Of a DNA stretch of 64,000 nucleotides, positions 49,354 through 62,345 are shown piece by piece. The notes below the pieces were generated by a model. That model did no database searches, was not told the origin of the DNA, and saw only the letters and a list, made by a program, of their open reading frames with translations. The stretch's first letter is position 1. Each line of letters opens with the position of its first letter. The position numbers and the translations under genes were made by a program. The stretch comes from Holothuria scabra (taxonomy: Eukaryota; Echinodermata; Holothuroidea; Aspidochirotida; Holothuriidae). The stretch lies in assembly GCA_037179385.1 (NCBI GenBank), contig CM074185.1, forward strand, positions 7,001,371 to 7,065,370. Direction: 5' to 3'.

Positions 49354-52300
49354 ATGGGTTGTGGCAGTTCTATCGCACAGGAACCAACGACAAAACCCAG
49401 GTCTCAAGTTGTTCCTCAAAGTAAGTAACGTTACCCCTTTACCGTTTACGTAATCTAGGCTAGGCTAGCCTAGGCCTAGGCCCTAGGACTAGCCTACCTG
49501 AGTGGTACATACACTGGCTGGTAGTGGTACATAGGCAAACCAGCTGGCATCCACAGAATGGACAGACAGTGTGTTTACATTACAATAATTGCCAACGGTA
49601 ATGGCTGATTGTACAAGTGATTTGAAAAGAAGAAATCATGTGCATGTCATAGGCCTAAATCCAGAAAAGTTTCTTGCGCAGCTAAGCAGGAAGCATGCTT
49701 TGATAGCCTAAATTCATTTTTTATTAGGCCCTAGGGGCCTAGGCCTACTTGTTTATCCGGCTAGGGATTCCCAAAATCTACTTGTCCGCATGAATATGCA
49801 CTGACTGAGTTCATATCTAATTACCTTGTCATTGTACAGTTTTAATGAACCAGTGGTTGGGTACTAGGGCCTATAATTGGCTAAGTACTGCACTTTTTTT
49901 TCCCCAAAACTGTGGTAGCTAGCCATGACAGATATCCTTGAAGGCACCACATGTGAAGGTTGCCCAGATTTTTGTCAAAGCTCATAATGCATTTTGAGAT
50001 TATAGCTTCAAGACTGAATTCATTGAATAGAAAGACGTATGGCCCACCAAAAGGCTCACAACATGATGGTGCCCACTAAAATTACAATTCACAGACCTGT
50101 ACATGTACCAAAATATCCTACATAATGTACATACTTTATGCAATCCTGGTGTAAAGTTACACCATCAAATTCTCAAAATATACAGTATATTTGGTCCATC
50201 AAATTGAATTATATGCAATTTACTTGCTGACTTCATCTGAAACCACATCGTTCACAAAGTTATGACTTCACTTTATTATTGTCCTCTTGTCATACAGTCC
50301 CATACAGGGTGAGTTTTTCAGCAAGCTACTTGCATGTCAATAGGCTCATATAGATCATCTACAAATATGTTACAATATGCTGTACCTGTTCTGCACTAAT
50401 CTGGCAAACCTTCTGTCAATTATCTTCACTTTGTAGTAACTGTAAGTCACTTTGGGTCCAGCAATAACAATAGTTCAGGTTAGGTTTTGAGCAAAAATGC
50501 TTCTAATTTGCTGACCATCTTATGAAAATAAAGCTGATTTGTACAGTACATGGTTGCACCTCCTAAAATTTTCTTTTTTGAAAAAGTGGTGGTGGTGGGA
50601 GAGGTGCAGTATGTATTATGAATTTTACAAACAGTTCACATTGCATAGTTTGCAAAAATGTCCAAAGAGTACATAATCACAACCACTAACAGTAGTATTG
50701 TAACCTCCTGAGAGCACTGGCACTTAAAGCAGTGCATGTCAAGACTGTTCAAGTCAAGTATTAAGAAAATATTTAAAAAATGTACTGTATGAAAGAGGAT
50801 GAAAAATGAATTCTAACTCTCCTCTGCATAGGACATTTCTGAGCTGAGATTAAAAAATGTTGAATTTTATTCACTCAACTATACAGTAAAATGGCCAGTA
50901 TATTGCAAAAAAAATTGTCATTGTTTTACTACTCACACTTCAATCCTTGTATTTCTTTGTTTTCCTGAACTTAGTTACTTCACCTTGTGGCAAGGTGTGA
51001 TAAAACTCGTATCCTATGAAGTGATGAATGTATTTTAAGCCCTACAGGTGCAACATGCTACTGTATGCAAGTAAACAGAACTTAAAGTGTTCAAGGTCAT
51101 AAAAACATTTTTTTAAAATTTCAAAAAGAAACAAAGCAGACCACTGTAAAGTGAGTTGTACAACAAGAAAGTCACAAACTATTGCACAATGGACCAATTT
51201 GTTTCAAGTGAATATAATTCAACATTATATTAGCTCAGGAATGCCCTATTAAGATGGGAGTTAGACTGTTAGAATTCATTGTTCATGCTTGCTAACTTAT
51301 TTTTGAATTTTTTGACATGAGGTACACTTCAAGCTGGAGTGAATGACATAGTCTACTGAATGTGGATTTTGGCAAAGCTGTATCATGGGTGGAAAAATTC
51401 AGATATCAGGGAAATTTCTTGAAGGCAAAATGTTGGTAATTTCAAGGCTGGAATTAATCAGAAGTCACAAAGGCCATTGCCTTTGTAATTTTTGCCAATG
51501 ACCTTGTTTCCTTTTAAAATTGAAAGACAGTCAAGACCCACAATCATGCCAAACCTGTGAAATATTTTGCTGCATGGTCAGTACAAAATCATTTGTTTGA
51601 CCTTGGTGCCCTCTCAGTTCACTTGAAATAGGGAAATGCATGGCCTTGCCCTGCTGGGAACTTAATTCCAGCCCTGTAATTCGGAAAGGAAAGTTGCACA
51701 GTTGGGAGGCAATTTTACTTTTAAACATGACATGCACATTCATGTGCATATGCATGACACTACAGCATACAAAGGAAACATTGCAAGGAAACTACTCTCT
51801 GGAAAAATTTTGTACATGTATATGATGCAAACAGAAAAAAATAATAAATCTTGACAGCCATTGTTGCTTTTTTGTGTTTAATTTCATAGAAGGATGCAAC
51901 CACAAACCTCTATTGTGCTGGTCAATGAACATTTCCTTAGCCTCTTCGATATCAGTGCACACACATGATACTGGACATTGAACTTGGCTTAATCCAAGGT
52001 TCCTGCCATACTGCATGTGTGCCATGACACACCCAAAATTCACCAAGTAGGAGCAAAGGGCTTTACTCAGCATAAAGATGGGATTTTGCTTACTGGGAAA
52101 TAACCAAATATATTTGATCCCTATTTTATTGACTCAAGTTCCCTTGGTGTAGATTTTGTTTCAAGTTTTTCAGCATTCTTTTTTAGTAACTAGTCAAAGG
52201 AGGAAAAAAAATGGGTTTGTATCACAAATCTCTGAACTGCAGTTCCAATTGAGCTTCACAACATAACGCATAGTTTTGAAGCTAAGCCCCAGTTGTTCTG

Positions 52301-55300
52301 AAACTCTTGGCATGCTGTAATAATTGCTGTGTTTATGACAGGACTGTAATCATCTGAGCTTTGCTTTTGGTTTTGAAGAGCTCTGTTTAACTTAGGATCT
52401 TGAAGTGGTGGTTATGTTAAGCCAAGGAGGCACATGTGTTCTTCCAGTTTAGAGCCACATGCTGTACACTAAGTCCTTAACTGCCTTGCTGCTATTTTGA
52501 CAATGTGATTTCAGACACTAGTACTGTAGCTACATTCTTTACTCAAATTTGGGAGGGTACATTTGATAAGACATGGCCACTTCCATGGAGAATTTACTGA
52601 AAGTGAATGGGTGTTTTTCTCCAAATGTGGTGGAAGTGTCTTCCTCTTGGGTGGGGGGGAGGAGGGGGGCTTTTCCCCAAGACAGTGGCGTAGCCAGGAT
52701 GGGATTTTTTGTGGGGCCTAGGTAACAAGTGGGGGAACCTGGTACCTCCGAGGGTCAGGCACGGCAAGACTATCTAAGCGGAGCGCCACCATGGGTTGGT
52801 GCGGAGCGTACAAGAAAATTGTGGGCTTTAAACCCCTCCAGATGGAAAAACGGCACTTCCCATGTGTTTTAAGCTGGATGTACCCAGCCTTGAAATACGA
52901 ATCTCATGTCTGCGATGTCTCAATAATGAGAATAAAAAAATCAATCTATGAAAAATGGCAATACATACACTTTTTAGGGACCCAAAAACTGGGCACTTCT
53001 GATCTGTGGCCTAGGGGATGAGACTAAAGGGAGCTGGTATCTCCCTTTCCATTGGGAAAAATTGTAAACTTCAGAAGCACGTAGATCGCAAATGTGGCAA
53101 TATTTGAATCTGAGCGGAGCGCCACTATCAGTTGGCGGGGAGCGTACAAGAAAATTTTGGGCTTTAAAACCCTTCCAGATGGCTGGAAACAGCACTTCCC
53201 ACGTGTTTTAAACTGGATGTACCCAGCCGCAAATGCGGCAATATTTGAATGGATTTCAGCTTACCTAAGGCAGTACCTCACCCTTTAGTTATGTAGTTAT
53301 GTCCCCTTCTGAGAAACTTTCTTTGTGTTAGATTTCCTAGATGCAAAATGGTGCAATGTTTGGCAAAACTTTGAACTGATTATAGGCCTGAGTTTTCGGA
53401 TTTTCCCTTTTTGGGGAGCATGAAAAATATAAAAATATTTTTAGTTTTTGTAGAGATTTTACAAGAGACATACATACTACCAAAGAAACAATGTGCAAAA
53501 TGGTGCAGTATTTGTTCATCGGTACATTACGTAGTCAAAATTAAAATACTATGAATAAATCCCTCAAAATAATTGAACCTCAAAGCAGAAGTATGGATCA
53601 TGTGGGAAACACATGAAATCCAGACCTTGTGGACATTTTACAAATCCCCCGGACGCCAGTGCCAACTAGTAAAAAGAGGACTTGTCGAAAAAAAACATCC
53701 TACAGTGGCACTTGTCATGGGCAAGAGTGAGGCACGACATAGGCCTACTTGTTAAGGATGGAAGGGAAGAATTATCCGAAGGCAGTACCTTACCCTTATC
53801 TGCTTACGGCATATTTTGTGTATAATAAAGTATAGGAATGGTCGTGTAAGAGTGGTCTCCACTGCACGATTGCCTTATTTTCAGTAAATCAATCAGCCAT
53901 CCGAAAGGCAGAAAGGGTCTTAACCTAACAAAGTCACATTAAAGTTTGTCGTCGAGACTATCGTTTCATCTTCGAAGTGAAATGCAATAAACGACAGTGC
54001 AGATCACAAACGGTAGGCCTATCTAATTTAGTGAAAGTAGGCATTTTAAAGTTACTGCATGATTTCATACGTGCAGAAAAAATGTGTTTTACACACATTC
54101 ATCTATGATTTTTTTTTTTTAATTTTTGAACTTTTTTTTATTTTTATTTTTTTCAATTACTCTATCAGGACGCAAAAAATCTGGGGGGGCCTGGAGAAAA
54201 TCTGGGGGCCTAGGCCCCCCAGGCCCCCCCCCCCCTGTGGCTACGCCACTGCCCCAAGATTGATAGCTGCAATTTCAAGACAGTGGTAGTTTGTGCTTGG
54301 TGGAACCTTATCACTAAAAAATTACATAGAAGCATTAGTTTCAACTTTAAAATAAATATTTTTTCTTTCTTTCTCCTGTGAAAGGCAGGTGGAATGCTTT
54401 TACATTTGATAAGTTTTTTTGCTTTACATAGTTTTGGTCATCTGTTGTACTGTGCATTAAGAGTATTTAGGTTGTAAAAAGACATTTTTAATATGTGCAC
54501 ACTGTTGGCTTGAAGGGCAAATGCAGCCACCCCAATTTGAACAAGGATAGTACTAGTCTATACTACAGTAGTTTGTGAATGGCTCTTGACAATAATGTGA
54601 CAATGTGTTTTTCACTTGATGGTGAAATGTACAAGTAATAATACCTCAAATGGTTAACTTTGAATGTTGAATGTTTAAGCCTTAAAATATCCCAAAAGCT
54701 TCTTGGAGGCAAAATGACAGAAAAAAATTTATAAGTTGTTTCAACTAGCTGCAAAGTGCTGTAAAAGTGGTAGGAATCTTTCAATCTGGCACCTCAGTGT
54801 CAACAGTTGAATGTTAAACCTTACACTTTGGTTCTACTCCATTCAATGTTTGAGAATTATTCCGGGTATATTGTATGATGAAATTCTTCTGCTTGTCCAT
54901 CAGCGGGGTTTACAAGGAAGCAATTATTGCAACCAAACTTAAAAATTACCCTGCATTAATGTCACACTGTACTGTACATGTGCCTTCTAATCTGAAAGGT
55001 TATTTACTCTGCTATACTGTAGGTTTTGGCTTTTGCCATCAGTGGCATCCACCAACAATGGCTGATGTATGTAGAGGTCAGTGGATAAGAGCTGTATAAA
55101 CAAGGAAGACACTTATCATGTATCTGCAATCTTTCACAAAGTCAAACTGTCCTGCAGTTGGTATCATTTCTTGGCAACCAGTTCATTGATTAAAAAACTA
55201 CTCAACTCCTCAAAACTAAATGGTATACAATAGGAGGTAGGTGAGGAGTGAAATAGACTGAGTGCTCTTAAAACTTTGCTTGTGCAGGATTGTCCATGAT

Positions 55301-58300
55301 CAAATTGGCATGTTTGCTAAGAGTTTCTTGCATTGGGAGCTGTCACCGTCACCCTGCCCACCCGTGTATAATTGGTGCTGTTACAGTACAGTATATGTGT
55401 AAATAGTTTTTTTATAAGTTGTTTTTGACAGTTCTTGTCTTTGTTTTGGAACTTTGTCCAGCTTATGTCCATTTCAAACAAGCAAAGAGCACATTGCTTA
55501 GGTTGGTGTTGCATTCAAAATTACAGTACCAGCTAATGATTATACTGCTGAACTCAGGAAAATTCGGCAGTAACAACTCCAAGGATAGGACCGTAACTTT
55601 TTGATTTGGCTTTGAGAAAACCTCACAGCATTGCAGATAAAGACAGTAAAATCGAACATAAGTACATTTCCTTTTTGTGACACTTTTTAAGGTCAGTGGC
55701 TTATTTTGTAATGTAAGGTTGTTTGCAAGTTGGGACAATAGACCTAGTTGATGAGAAATTAGGCATTCTGTATGATTAGGTGGGGGTGGATATTTTTAGC
55801 AGGGAAGAATTCAAAGTACATCTACATACTGTAGCTCTAGTTTGACAAAGCCTGAAATTATTCAAATTCTAAATAATTTATTGTATGATTTACAAAATCA
55901 ACAAGTTGAAAACAAACATAAAATCAAAAACATGTTAAGGACATGGGAAAAGAGAAAACACCTATCATCCAAGCTAGTGACCCAAAATTATAGGTAATCC
56001 AAAAAACAGTATTACTTGTTCTACTGGTACAGTGTGTCTAAGTTTTTGTCATAACCATGTTGCATACATGTGTTCTCCTTTTTGGAATTTTGGAAATGAC
56101 CGCCTTTGCCCCAACTGGCAGCTAGTGCACGTTGATCTGATGTGGGAGCAGGGAGCATACACATAGAAATGACTTTTAAAATCTTCAATAACATTTACTC
56201 ACTTTGTATTTTGATCTTTTCTATGTTTTAGATTCTCCAAAACCAACATTGGTGAGAGCAGACAAGTTTCTTAGCAGAGAAGAGGCAAGAGAGAGGAGGC
56301 AGCAGGCTGTCAAAGAGAAACAACTCCAGTCACAAAACAATGCACAGGTATCTAACTTTAATAGGAATGTTTCAAAGCTGATTTTCAGTTGAAAAGTTGT
56401 TACTGTAGGTCATTTCTTGAGGCACCCGGTAAATGTTGGGACTCGTGTTTCGTTACAGCAGTGCGTACTGAACAACTGAACATCTATGGAAGAATGCAGG
56501 GATGTGGGCAATTTCTGGCTGCAAAATTATTTGCATATTATTATCATTTTTTTTTTTTTTTTTTTATCCTCTTTATTGCACTGTCAATTGAATTCTCGGG
56601 TAATATTTACATGATCAATGAGTAACACAGATGGCAAAAAGCAGACATATTACATGAAAACTGGAAAATCACTTCAAAACGATCATTGTCAAGAAAGGTG
56701 AATAGTAACCGTCATGATGCTATACGATTCAAAGCATGCAAATCATAAATGCGCTGCAGTGAAGTGATACTATAATAGATAGTAATAAAATGACAAGACA
56801 AGATCCCCACAATCCAGTCCCCCAAGCCAAAGCCGGGTCGGTTGTGGAGCAAACACTACCAATGACCGAACCCAACCCTAGCAGAGAGACAAGGAGGTGG
56901 CGGTCTGTGTCTTGCTGTCTAGTAAATGAATCTGTTTCGAACTTTGCACTATAACTCAAAATTGTATGGAGAGAGATATAAAGTACCGTGATTAACAATA
57001 CATTACTTTAATTATGCAAACCAAAGTATTTCTGACTTGTCACCCGGTTTGAAAACATAAGGTAAAAGTTCTTTCTAATTCAGGAAAATTCACTGTTGAC
57101 TTTCCCGTTCTGACTCTTTTGAAATAATTGAATTGTTCTACTTTCAAAGCAAATTTCATCTTATAATAGAAAATATCAATATCTAGACCAAGATTCTGCC
57201 GTTTACAATCAAAAATGAAATATTTCATGTGAAGAATCAAGAAGTTTAATGGATAAGCATCAGAGTTACGAAAACCAAATAGAACATCCTCTTTAGAGAA
57301 AAAGAATTGTTTTTGGAGAAAACGTTCTTCTACTTTAAGAATAAAATCTGAAGTGAAACTACACCCCCAAAATAAATGTTCAAGTGACTCGTCTTCTATT
57401 TCACAGAAGGAACAAAGTGGACTTTCAACTTTTTTCATAGCAAATAATAGCTTATTAGTAGGAAGAATTCGATGAATACATTTAAACTGAAAGTAACGTA
57501 ATTTAGTCTCAGATACACTTTTCCAAGGTACACTAAAGATGGTACGCCAGTCGTCATCATCAAAATCATAAGAAATATTCCATTTAGTAATAGCAGAAGG
57601 CTTCTGGCGTAGTCTGTCTAGGAAAATAGCATACACGGATTTTGATACAGAAGTTCCTTGGGTAATTCTATTAAAAAGGGCAATATTATGATTTGTGCGA
57701 TCTACCGTTTTACAATCACCTTGCCTCCATGTGGATGGGATTGCTTTAATTAAACCCCAATACAGTGTAAAAGGCATAGGAGGTAAGTTAAATTTACGCT
57801 TGAATACATTAAACGAGAGGGGTCGTCCATTTTCCCCAAACATGTCGCCCACAAACAGAACACCCTTTTCAACCAAGGCATTATAAAAAATAGTCTTATT
57901 TTCTATGAGAATATTGGAATTGTTCCAGATAATTTCATCACCAAAATTCTGAGTAGGAGCCTTGAATGAAGCGTCGCACCAGGATTTTACAACATTATAT
58001 ATGAAAGTACTAGATATACCTCTCACATCTCTAGGTCTACAATTGCAATGAAACAACAGCTTTCGACCATAGTGATTTAAATTAATATCGAAAAATACTT
58101 TCCAAGGTCCTCTGTTATCATCACAATAGCGTTTTATCCAGGAACATTTTAATCCTTTTATAAAACTCGCTAAATGCGTTGTCCTTAACCCTCCATCACA
58201 AACATTACCAATCATAACATTACGCTTAACTTTGTCGGGGTTCCCAGACCAAATAAAATCATAAATGACCTTTTCCAATTCATTTATAAAATTGGTAGGG

Positions 58301-61300
58301 GGGTCTGGGAGAACGGTAAAGAGAAATACCAGTTGAGAAAGAGCAAGGGATTTAACAATGGTGCTACGACCGATAGGTGTCATGTCCCGGGTAGACCAGG
58401 ACTTTAAACAATTTTTCAGACGGGATAGTTTCGGCATGTAATTAAGAGGGAAGAGGTCATCACCATTATGAGTGAAGCTGATTCCAAGAAAGTTAATTGG
58501 TCCCATGGAAATATGAAGGTCCAGATCCTGGACGAATGGAGGCACAGAATGAACAAAGGGTCCTAAAGGGAACAAATGTGACTTGTTAATATTAATTGTT
58601 AGACCAGAAGCAGATCTTAAAATACTAAGAACTCGGAGGGCTTCCCCCAAAGATTCTCTGTTGCCACTTAAAGTAAAAACTGTGTCATCTGCATACTGTA
58701 ATAACTTTGTTTCAACACCATTTACTGATATACCTCTTATAATATTATTAGAATTTATTTTCATGGCCAGGATCTCAGCACGTAGAATAAATAAATAAGG
58801 GCTCAGTGGACATCCTTGTCTTACACCTCTTTGAACTTGAAAAAAACCTGTTGTGTAACCATTATTACAAACACATGCCTCACTGTTGGTGTATAATACA
58901 TCAATCCATTTTTTAAGGGAAGCACCAAAGTTAAAAAAGGACAAAGTATGTTGAATGAAAGGCCATTCGATTTTATCAAAAGCCTTCTCAAAATCAATAA
59001 GGAATAAAAAACCTGGGATTTGATTTTGATCAGTAAAGTTAATTAAATCTAATACATACCTAATGTTTTCACCAATATACCTTCCTTTAATGAAACCTGT
59101 TTGATTCGGACTGATAACCTTAGAAATCACTGCTTTAATTCTGGTTGCAAGGGCTTTTGCTCCAATCTTATAATCCACATTTAAAAGCGTAATAGGACGA
59201 TAGTTATGAAGAAATTGAGTATTTTTACCAGGCTTAGCGATTAAAGAAATAACCCCTCGAGACTGTTCAGTGGAGAGATAACCCTTTTCGAAACCATGGT
59301 TTAAACTCTCAACAACAATGGGTCCGATAAGATCCCAGAATTTTTTGTAAAAATTAATCGAAAGCCCGTCGGAACCTGGTGATTTGTCATTTCGCATTGA
59401 CTTGATGGCATAAGTACATTCATCAAACGTTAAACTGCCTTCACAACTCTGCGAATCATCGTCATCAAGTTTACGATTTGGCAAACCATGAAAAAATGTC
59501 CCGGGGTTACAATGGGATGAAGTATACAAACTACCGTAAAAAGCTTCGATTTCATTCAAAATCAGCTTGTTATCAACCAAAAGTTCGCCCCTGGTATTTT
59601 GAATTTTAAAAATCGAATTACAAGTTCTATTTCTTTTTTCCAAATTTAAGAAATACTCAGCATACTTTGCATATTATTATCATATTATTATCATATTATT
59701 ATCTTATTATCACCCTTCAAAATAATCATACATTACAGTATGTGGCAGGAAAAGCTCTAGATTTTGAAAACTCACCATAGATGTTGATAAGTTAACAAGT
59801 TGAATAACACATTTAATTGACTGATAAATACTGTAAATTAAGTTACAGGAAATGCACAGTATGATGCTTTGTCTTGAGCCTTTTTTAAACACTGTGTGCT
59901 TTAAAGAAGATCCCTAAAATTGTACAGGTCAGTAGCTATATTATATATTTACATATTTCTTTATCTACACATTTTTTGTAGGCCATATCTGCCCAAGCAC
60001 TCATTGACCAGGAAAGACTTTCAACCAGTACAAAAAGATCTCTTCGTTCTTACGCAAGTTCTAGTACCGCAACTCCTCTTAAGTCTGGGGATGACTCAAA
60101 ACAATTTGGTAAGTACAGTATATAAAAGGTTTGTTTTGTCAAGCTTGAATGAAATTTGCAACTTTAAGAAATCTGGAGAACCGTAGACAAGTCAAATTTT
60201 CCACAGCTTTTCATAATTTATAACATAGAACTATTAAAAAATCCTTCCAGGTCCGAAAATGTTCGGAAACAGTTTCTACACACTTGATTACATTTTCACT
60301 CGTGCCCTTTGTGACACCCAAGCTTTCCAACAGAAAGAGGGACAAAGCTAGTGTCTGATATTTGATATGGGAGAAAGATGTTTAGTCTACAGCCATACAA
60401 TCTTCTAGTTCCTTGGTAATGCTGGTTGAGTGGCATAGATCTTATTTTATGTACAAAACAGTGTTTATGAGATCATTGTCTTAAGAGAAATGTCACTCTG
60501 CAAGGCTGGCATCATTTGTAGGCACAATCTTAAGTTGCTAGGCAACACTGAAGTGAGGGAGTGTGTGTATTTATTCATCATATGCTTTTGTATGTCATTG
60601 TTCATTAAGTTTACCATATCTAGGTTTGTGACATCATTAGGGATGTTTATCTCTCATCAGTCATGTACAATACTGTGCCTTGGATAGATGGTTGTCAAGG
60701 TCAAAGGTCACTCCAGTCTTGGCTGTTCATTTGTGGTATCTTATTTTAGCCATGAAGATAATGATATGTACCTTTAAGTCAGTGTCATATCCTCCAAGAA
60801 ACCATCATCACACTCATCATACCAAATTTTACCTAAAATATTCATTTTGAGGAACATTACACTATGATGTTGGGCAATTACCCCACATCAACTTCAGGAG
60901 CAAAAGTGAAACTCAAGGTTTCTTTATTTTTTAGCCAAGTAGATCATTGTGTCAAATTGACATTTCATTACAAAAGAGCACCATAACAGCTAAGCATGTA
61001 CCGGACAAGTTTTTCCTCGCACTTGACGTCCTGGATAATTTTTTTGTTTTAATAGATGCACAGAAACTAATTTCTACGAGTAGCAACCTTACAACTCACT
61101 CAGAAGGTGCCTTCTTATCCCTATCACCCTCAAAGCAGATTCCCAAAGATGACAGTGTACCTCCTGATATAATTGTGGAGGAAAATGGGACTACTTCTCA
61201 TGAAAGGACAGAATTGTTAGTTCCTGAAAGGTTAGCATCTGGAGAAGGAGATGACCCAACTTTAGAACATTCTGAAAACAACTTTCAAGAGAAAAGTGAA

Positions 61301-61891
61301 AGTTTGAAAGATGGTGAAGACATTGTGACACACTTACCTGAAAAACTGGAAGAGGACAAATCTGTGATGAAAGATGGAGACTGTGAAATAGTGAAAGGAG
61401 AAACAGTAAGGAATGAATTGAAGGAGGAGGGTGAAGGATTGGTAGAAGAAATTGAGACAGAACCTTTGAAAAATACAGGTGATGCAGAAAGTAGTGTAAA
61501 GGACGGGAAAGATGGGATGAATGGTGATGGTGTTGAAGAAACCTTTGAACCAAAAAATAGTGAAGAGAAAGGTTTGGTTAGTGACAGTGATAATGTGACA
61601 CAACAGGAGAGTTCTGTGCAGGAAGGTCAAAGGTCAAGTGATGAGAATGTTTTCATATCTAAAGATGAAACTGCTCCCAGTCAAAATGGCAGAACTGAGA
61701 ATGAGGGTGATGAAGATGAGGGAACCATTATGGACCATTATGTGACATGTGATTCAGAGGTTGTCAAAACTTCCAATGGGGTAGGAGAAAATCGTTTGAA
61801 TGATGCATCTGATGGTTCAGATGAAGGGGTAGCAGATCTAGGGGAGATTGGGGAAGAAAATGAACTTGAGGTATCACCTGCTGTAAGCTGA
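49354..61891 (+). CDS. Unrecognised 381-aa acidic protein with MGCGSS N-terminus (predicted lipid-anchored)
   Basis: Four exons: 49354-49420, 56232-56347, 59982-60108, 61056-61891 (stop TGA). Introns are GT/AG and phases agree (1, 0, 1). I do not recognise the family. The protein opens MGCGSSIAQEPTTKPR. Gly2, with Ser at positions 5 and 6, fits an N-myristoylation signal, and Cys3 could be palmitoylated, so peripheral membrane attachment is likely. Residues ~30-60 form a charged segment (DKFLSREEARERRQQAVKEK) likely to be helical. Next comes a Ser/Thr-rich stretch (LSTSTKRSLRSYASSSTA). From ~residue 120 on it is a low-complexity Glu/Asp/Lys/Gly/Ser tail, probably disordered, ending LEVSPAVS. 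Exons 2 and 3 could be skipped or accompanied by unseen exons; exon 4 is open upstream of its acceptor. Intron 1 is 6.8 kb and intron 2, 3.6 kb, is mostly a LINE. Confidence 0.75.
50740..51330. mobile_element. Foldback MITE (family B), copy 2
   Basis: Collinear with 21693-22161 (TTTATTCACTCAA, TTTGTATTTCTTTGTTTT-class block, AAAGTGTTCAAGGTCAT, GCACAATGGACCAATTT). Its right end TTGAATTTTTTGACATGAGG is preserved. Confidence 0.72.
52683..54251. mobile_element. hAT-like element, complete, perfect target duplication
   Basis: 1569 bp in intron 1 of the MGCGSS gene. Ends CAGTGGCGTAGCCAGGAT and GTGGCTACGCCACTG; perfect 8-bp duplication ccccaaga at 52675-52682 and 54252-54259. It is collinear with 39951-41410, but the cassette is present twice (from 52769 and from 53102) with ~335 bp between units. 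No transposase frame. The perfect duplication indicates the youngest hAT-like copy here. Confidence 0.94.
54510..54790. mobile_element. Diverged TTAA-type MITE relative
   Basis: The left end GAAGGGCAAATGCAGCCACC plus CCCAATTTGAA follows the family C/D terminal pattern, and the interior has a TGTGACAATGTGTTTTTCAC block like copy 47424. The right end is uncertain. Confidence 0.45.
56548..59665 (-). mobile_element. L1/Tx1-like LINE, 5'-truncated, in intron 2 antisense
   Basis: Bounded by an 18-bp perfect direct repeat, tttgcatattattatcat (56530-56547 and 59666-59683). An 18-base T run at 56548-56565 is the poly(A) tail of the minus strand. This is textbook target-primed reverse transcription. 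3118 bp are kept: the ORF2 reverse transcriptase to C-terminus, and a ~470-bp 3' UTR. The 5' UTR, any ORF1 and the endonuclease domain are missing. Confidence 0.95.
57040..59665 (-). CDS. LINE ORF2 reverse transcriptase (5'-partial)
   Basis: The frame is open from the truncation point (YAEYFLNLEKRN) to a stop at 57040, with an 867-codon stretch counted from the first Met. Reverse-transcriptase motifs, numbered from that Met: SPGSDGLS (88-95), NYRPITLLN (147-155), the motif A aspartate in FLIDFEKAFD (214-223), RQGCPLSP (275-282) and the catalytic YADD (317-320). Near the C-terminus CSFCEIEDESLEHLFWGC fits the zinc-binding zf-RVT pattern found after many L1/Tx1-type transcriptases. No RNase H motif was seen. 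There are no stops or frameshifts in this part, so insertion was recent or the lineage is young. This copy cannot move alone because the endonuclease is gone. Confidence 0.95.
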
Positions 61892-62339
61892 AAGTAAGAT
61901 GGTCATGGTGAAGTTGTGAGGTACAAGATGTCCGTATTTTTAAAGAACTCAAGCAGTTGGATTTCAAAAATCATGGGAACCCATTTGTGGGGTCTGTCAT
62001 TTTTCACCATGGCAACCCATGGGAACACACTTTTGAGTTCTGTTACAAAATGCATGGGTGGTAACTGATTGGTGGTAACCAGTTTTTGGGTTCCATGATT
62101 TAATCATCACAGGACCACCACGCGATGTGGAACGATCCTTCCGTGAAATCTGACGGCCTGAGAACTGATCTCATCTTGCTGTATCCTATGCCTCGTACCG
62201 TCAGGATTAGGTTGCAAAAATCTTTGACACCGAGCCTAGCTTTACTGGTACTGCTGTAGTCTTTCAAAGTGCTTTCAAACAATAACAGGGGTGTGTGTTT
62301 GCATTCTGTAACCCCACCTCTTCTCCAGGTGTCTGCATT

Positions 62340-62345
62340 AATAAA
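62340..62345 (+). other. Candidate polyadenylation signal for the MGCGSS gene
   Basis: AATAAA about 450 bases after the stop. 61892-62340 would then be the 3' UTR. Confidence 0.4.

Noticed and set aside
60947..61055. N-terminal extension of the last MGCGSS-gene exon (frame open from 60947)
   Set aside because: Phase from exon 3 requires two bases before the next codon, and the TAG acceptor at 61053-61055 supplies them exactly; the upstream part is intron that happens to be open.
61191..61630. Minus-strand frames of 98 and 120 codons opposite the last MGCGSS-gene exon
   Set aside because: Antisense shadows of the Glu/Lys-rich coding sequence; no splice or domain support.
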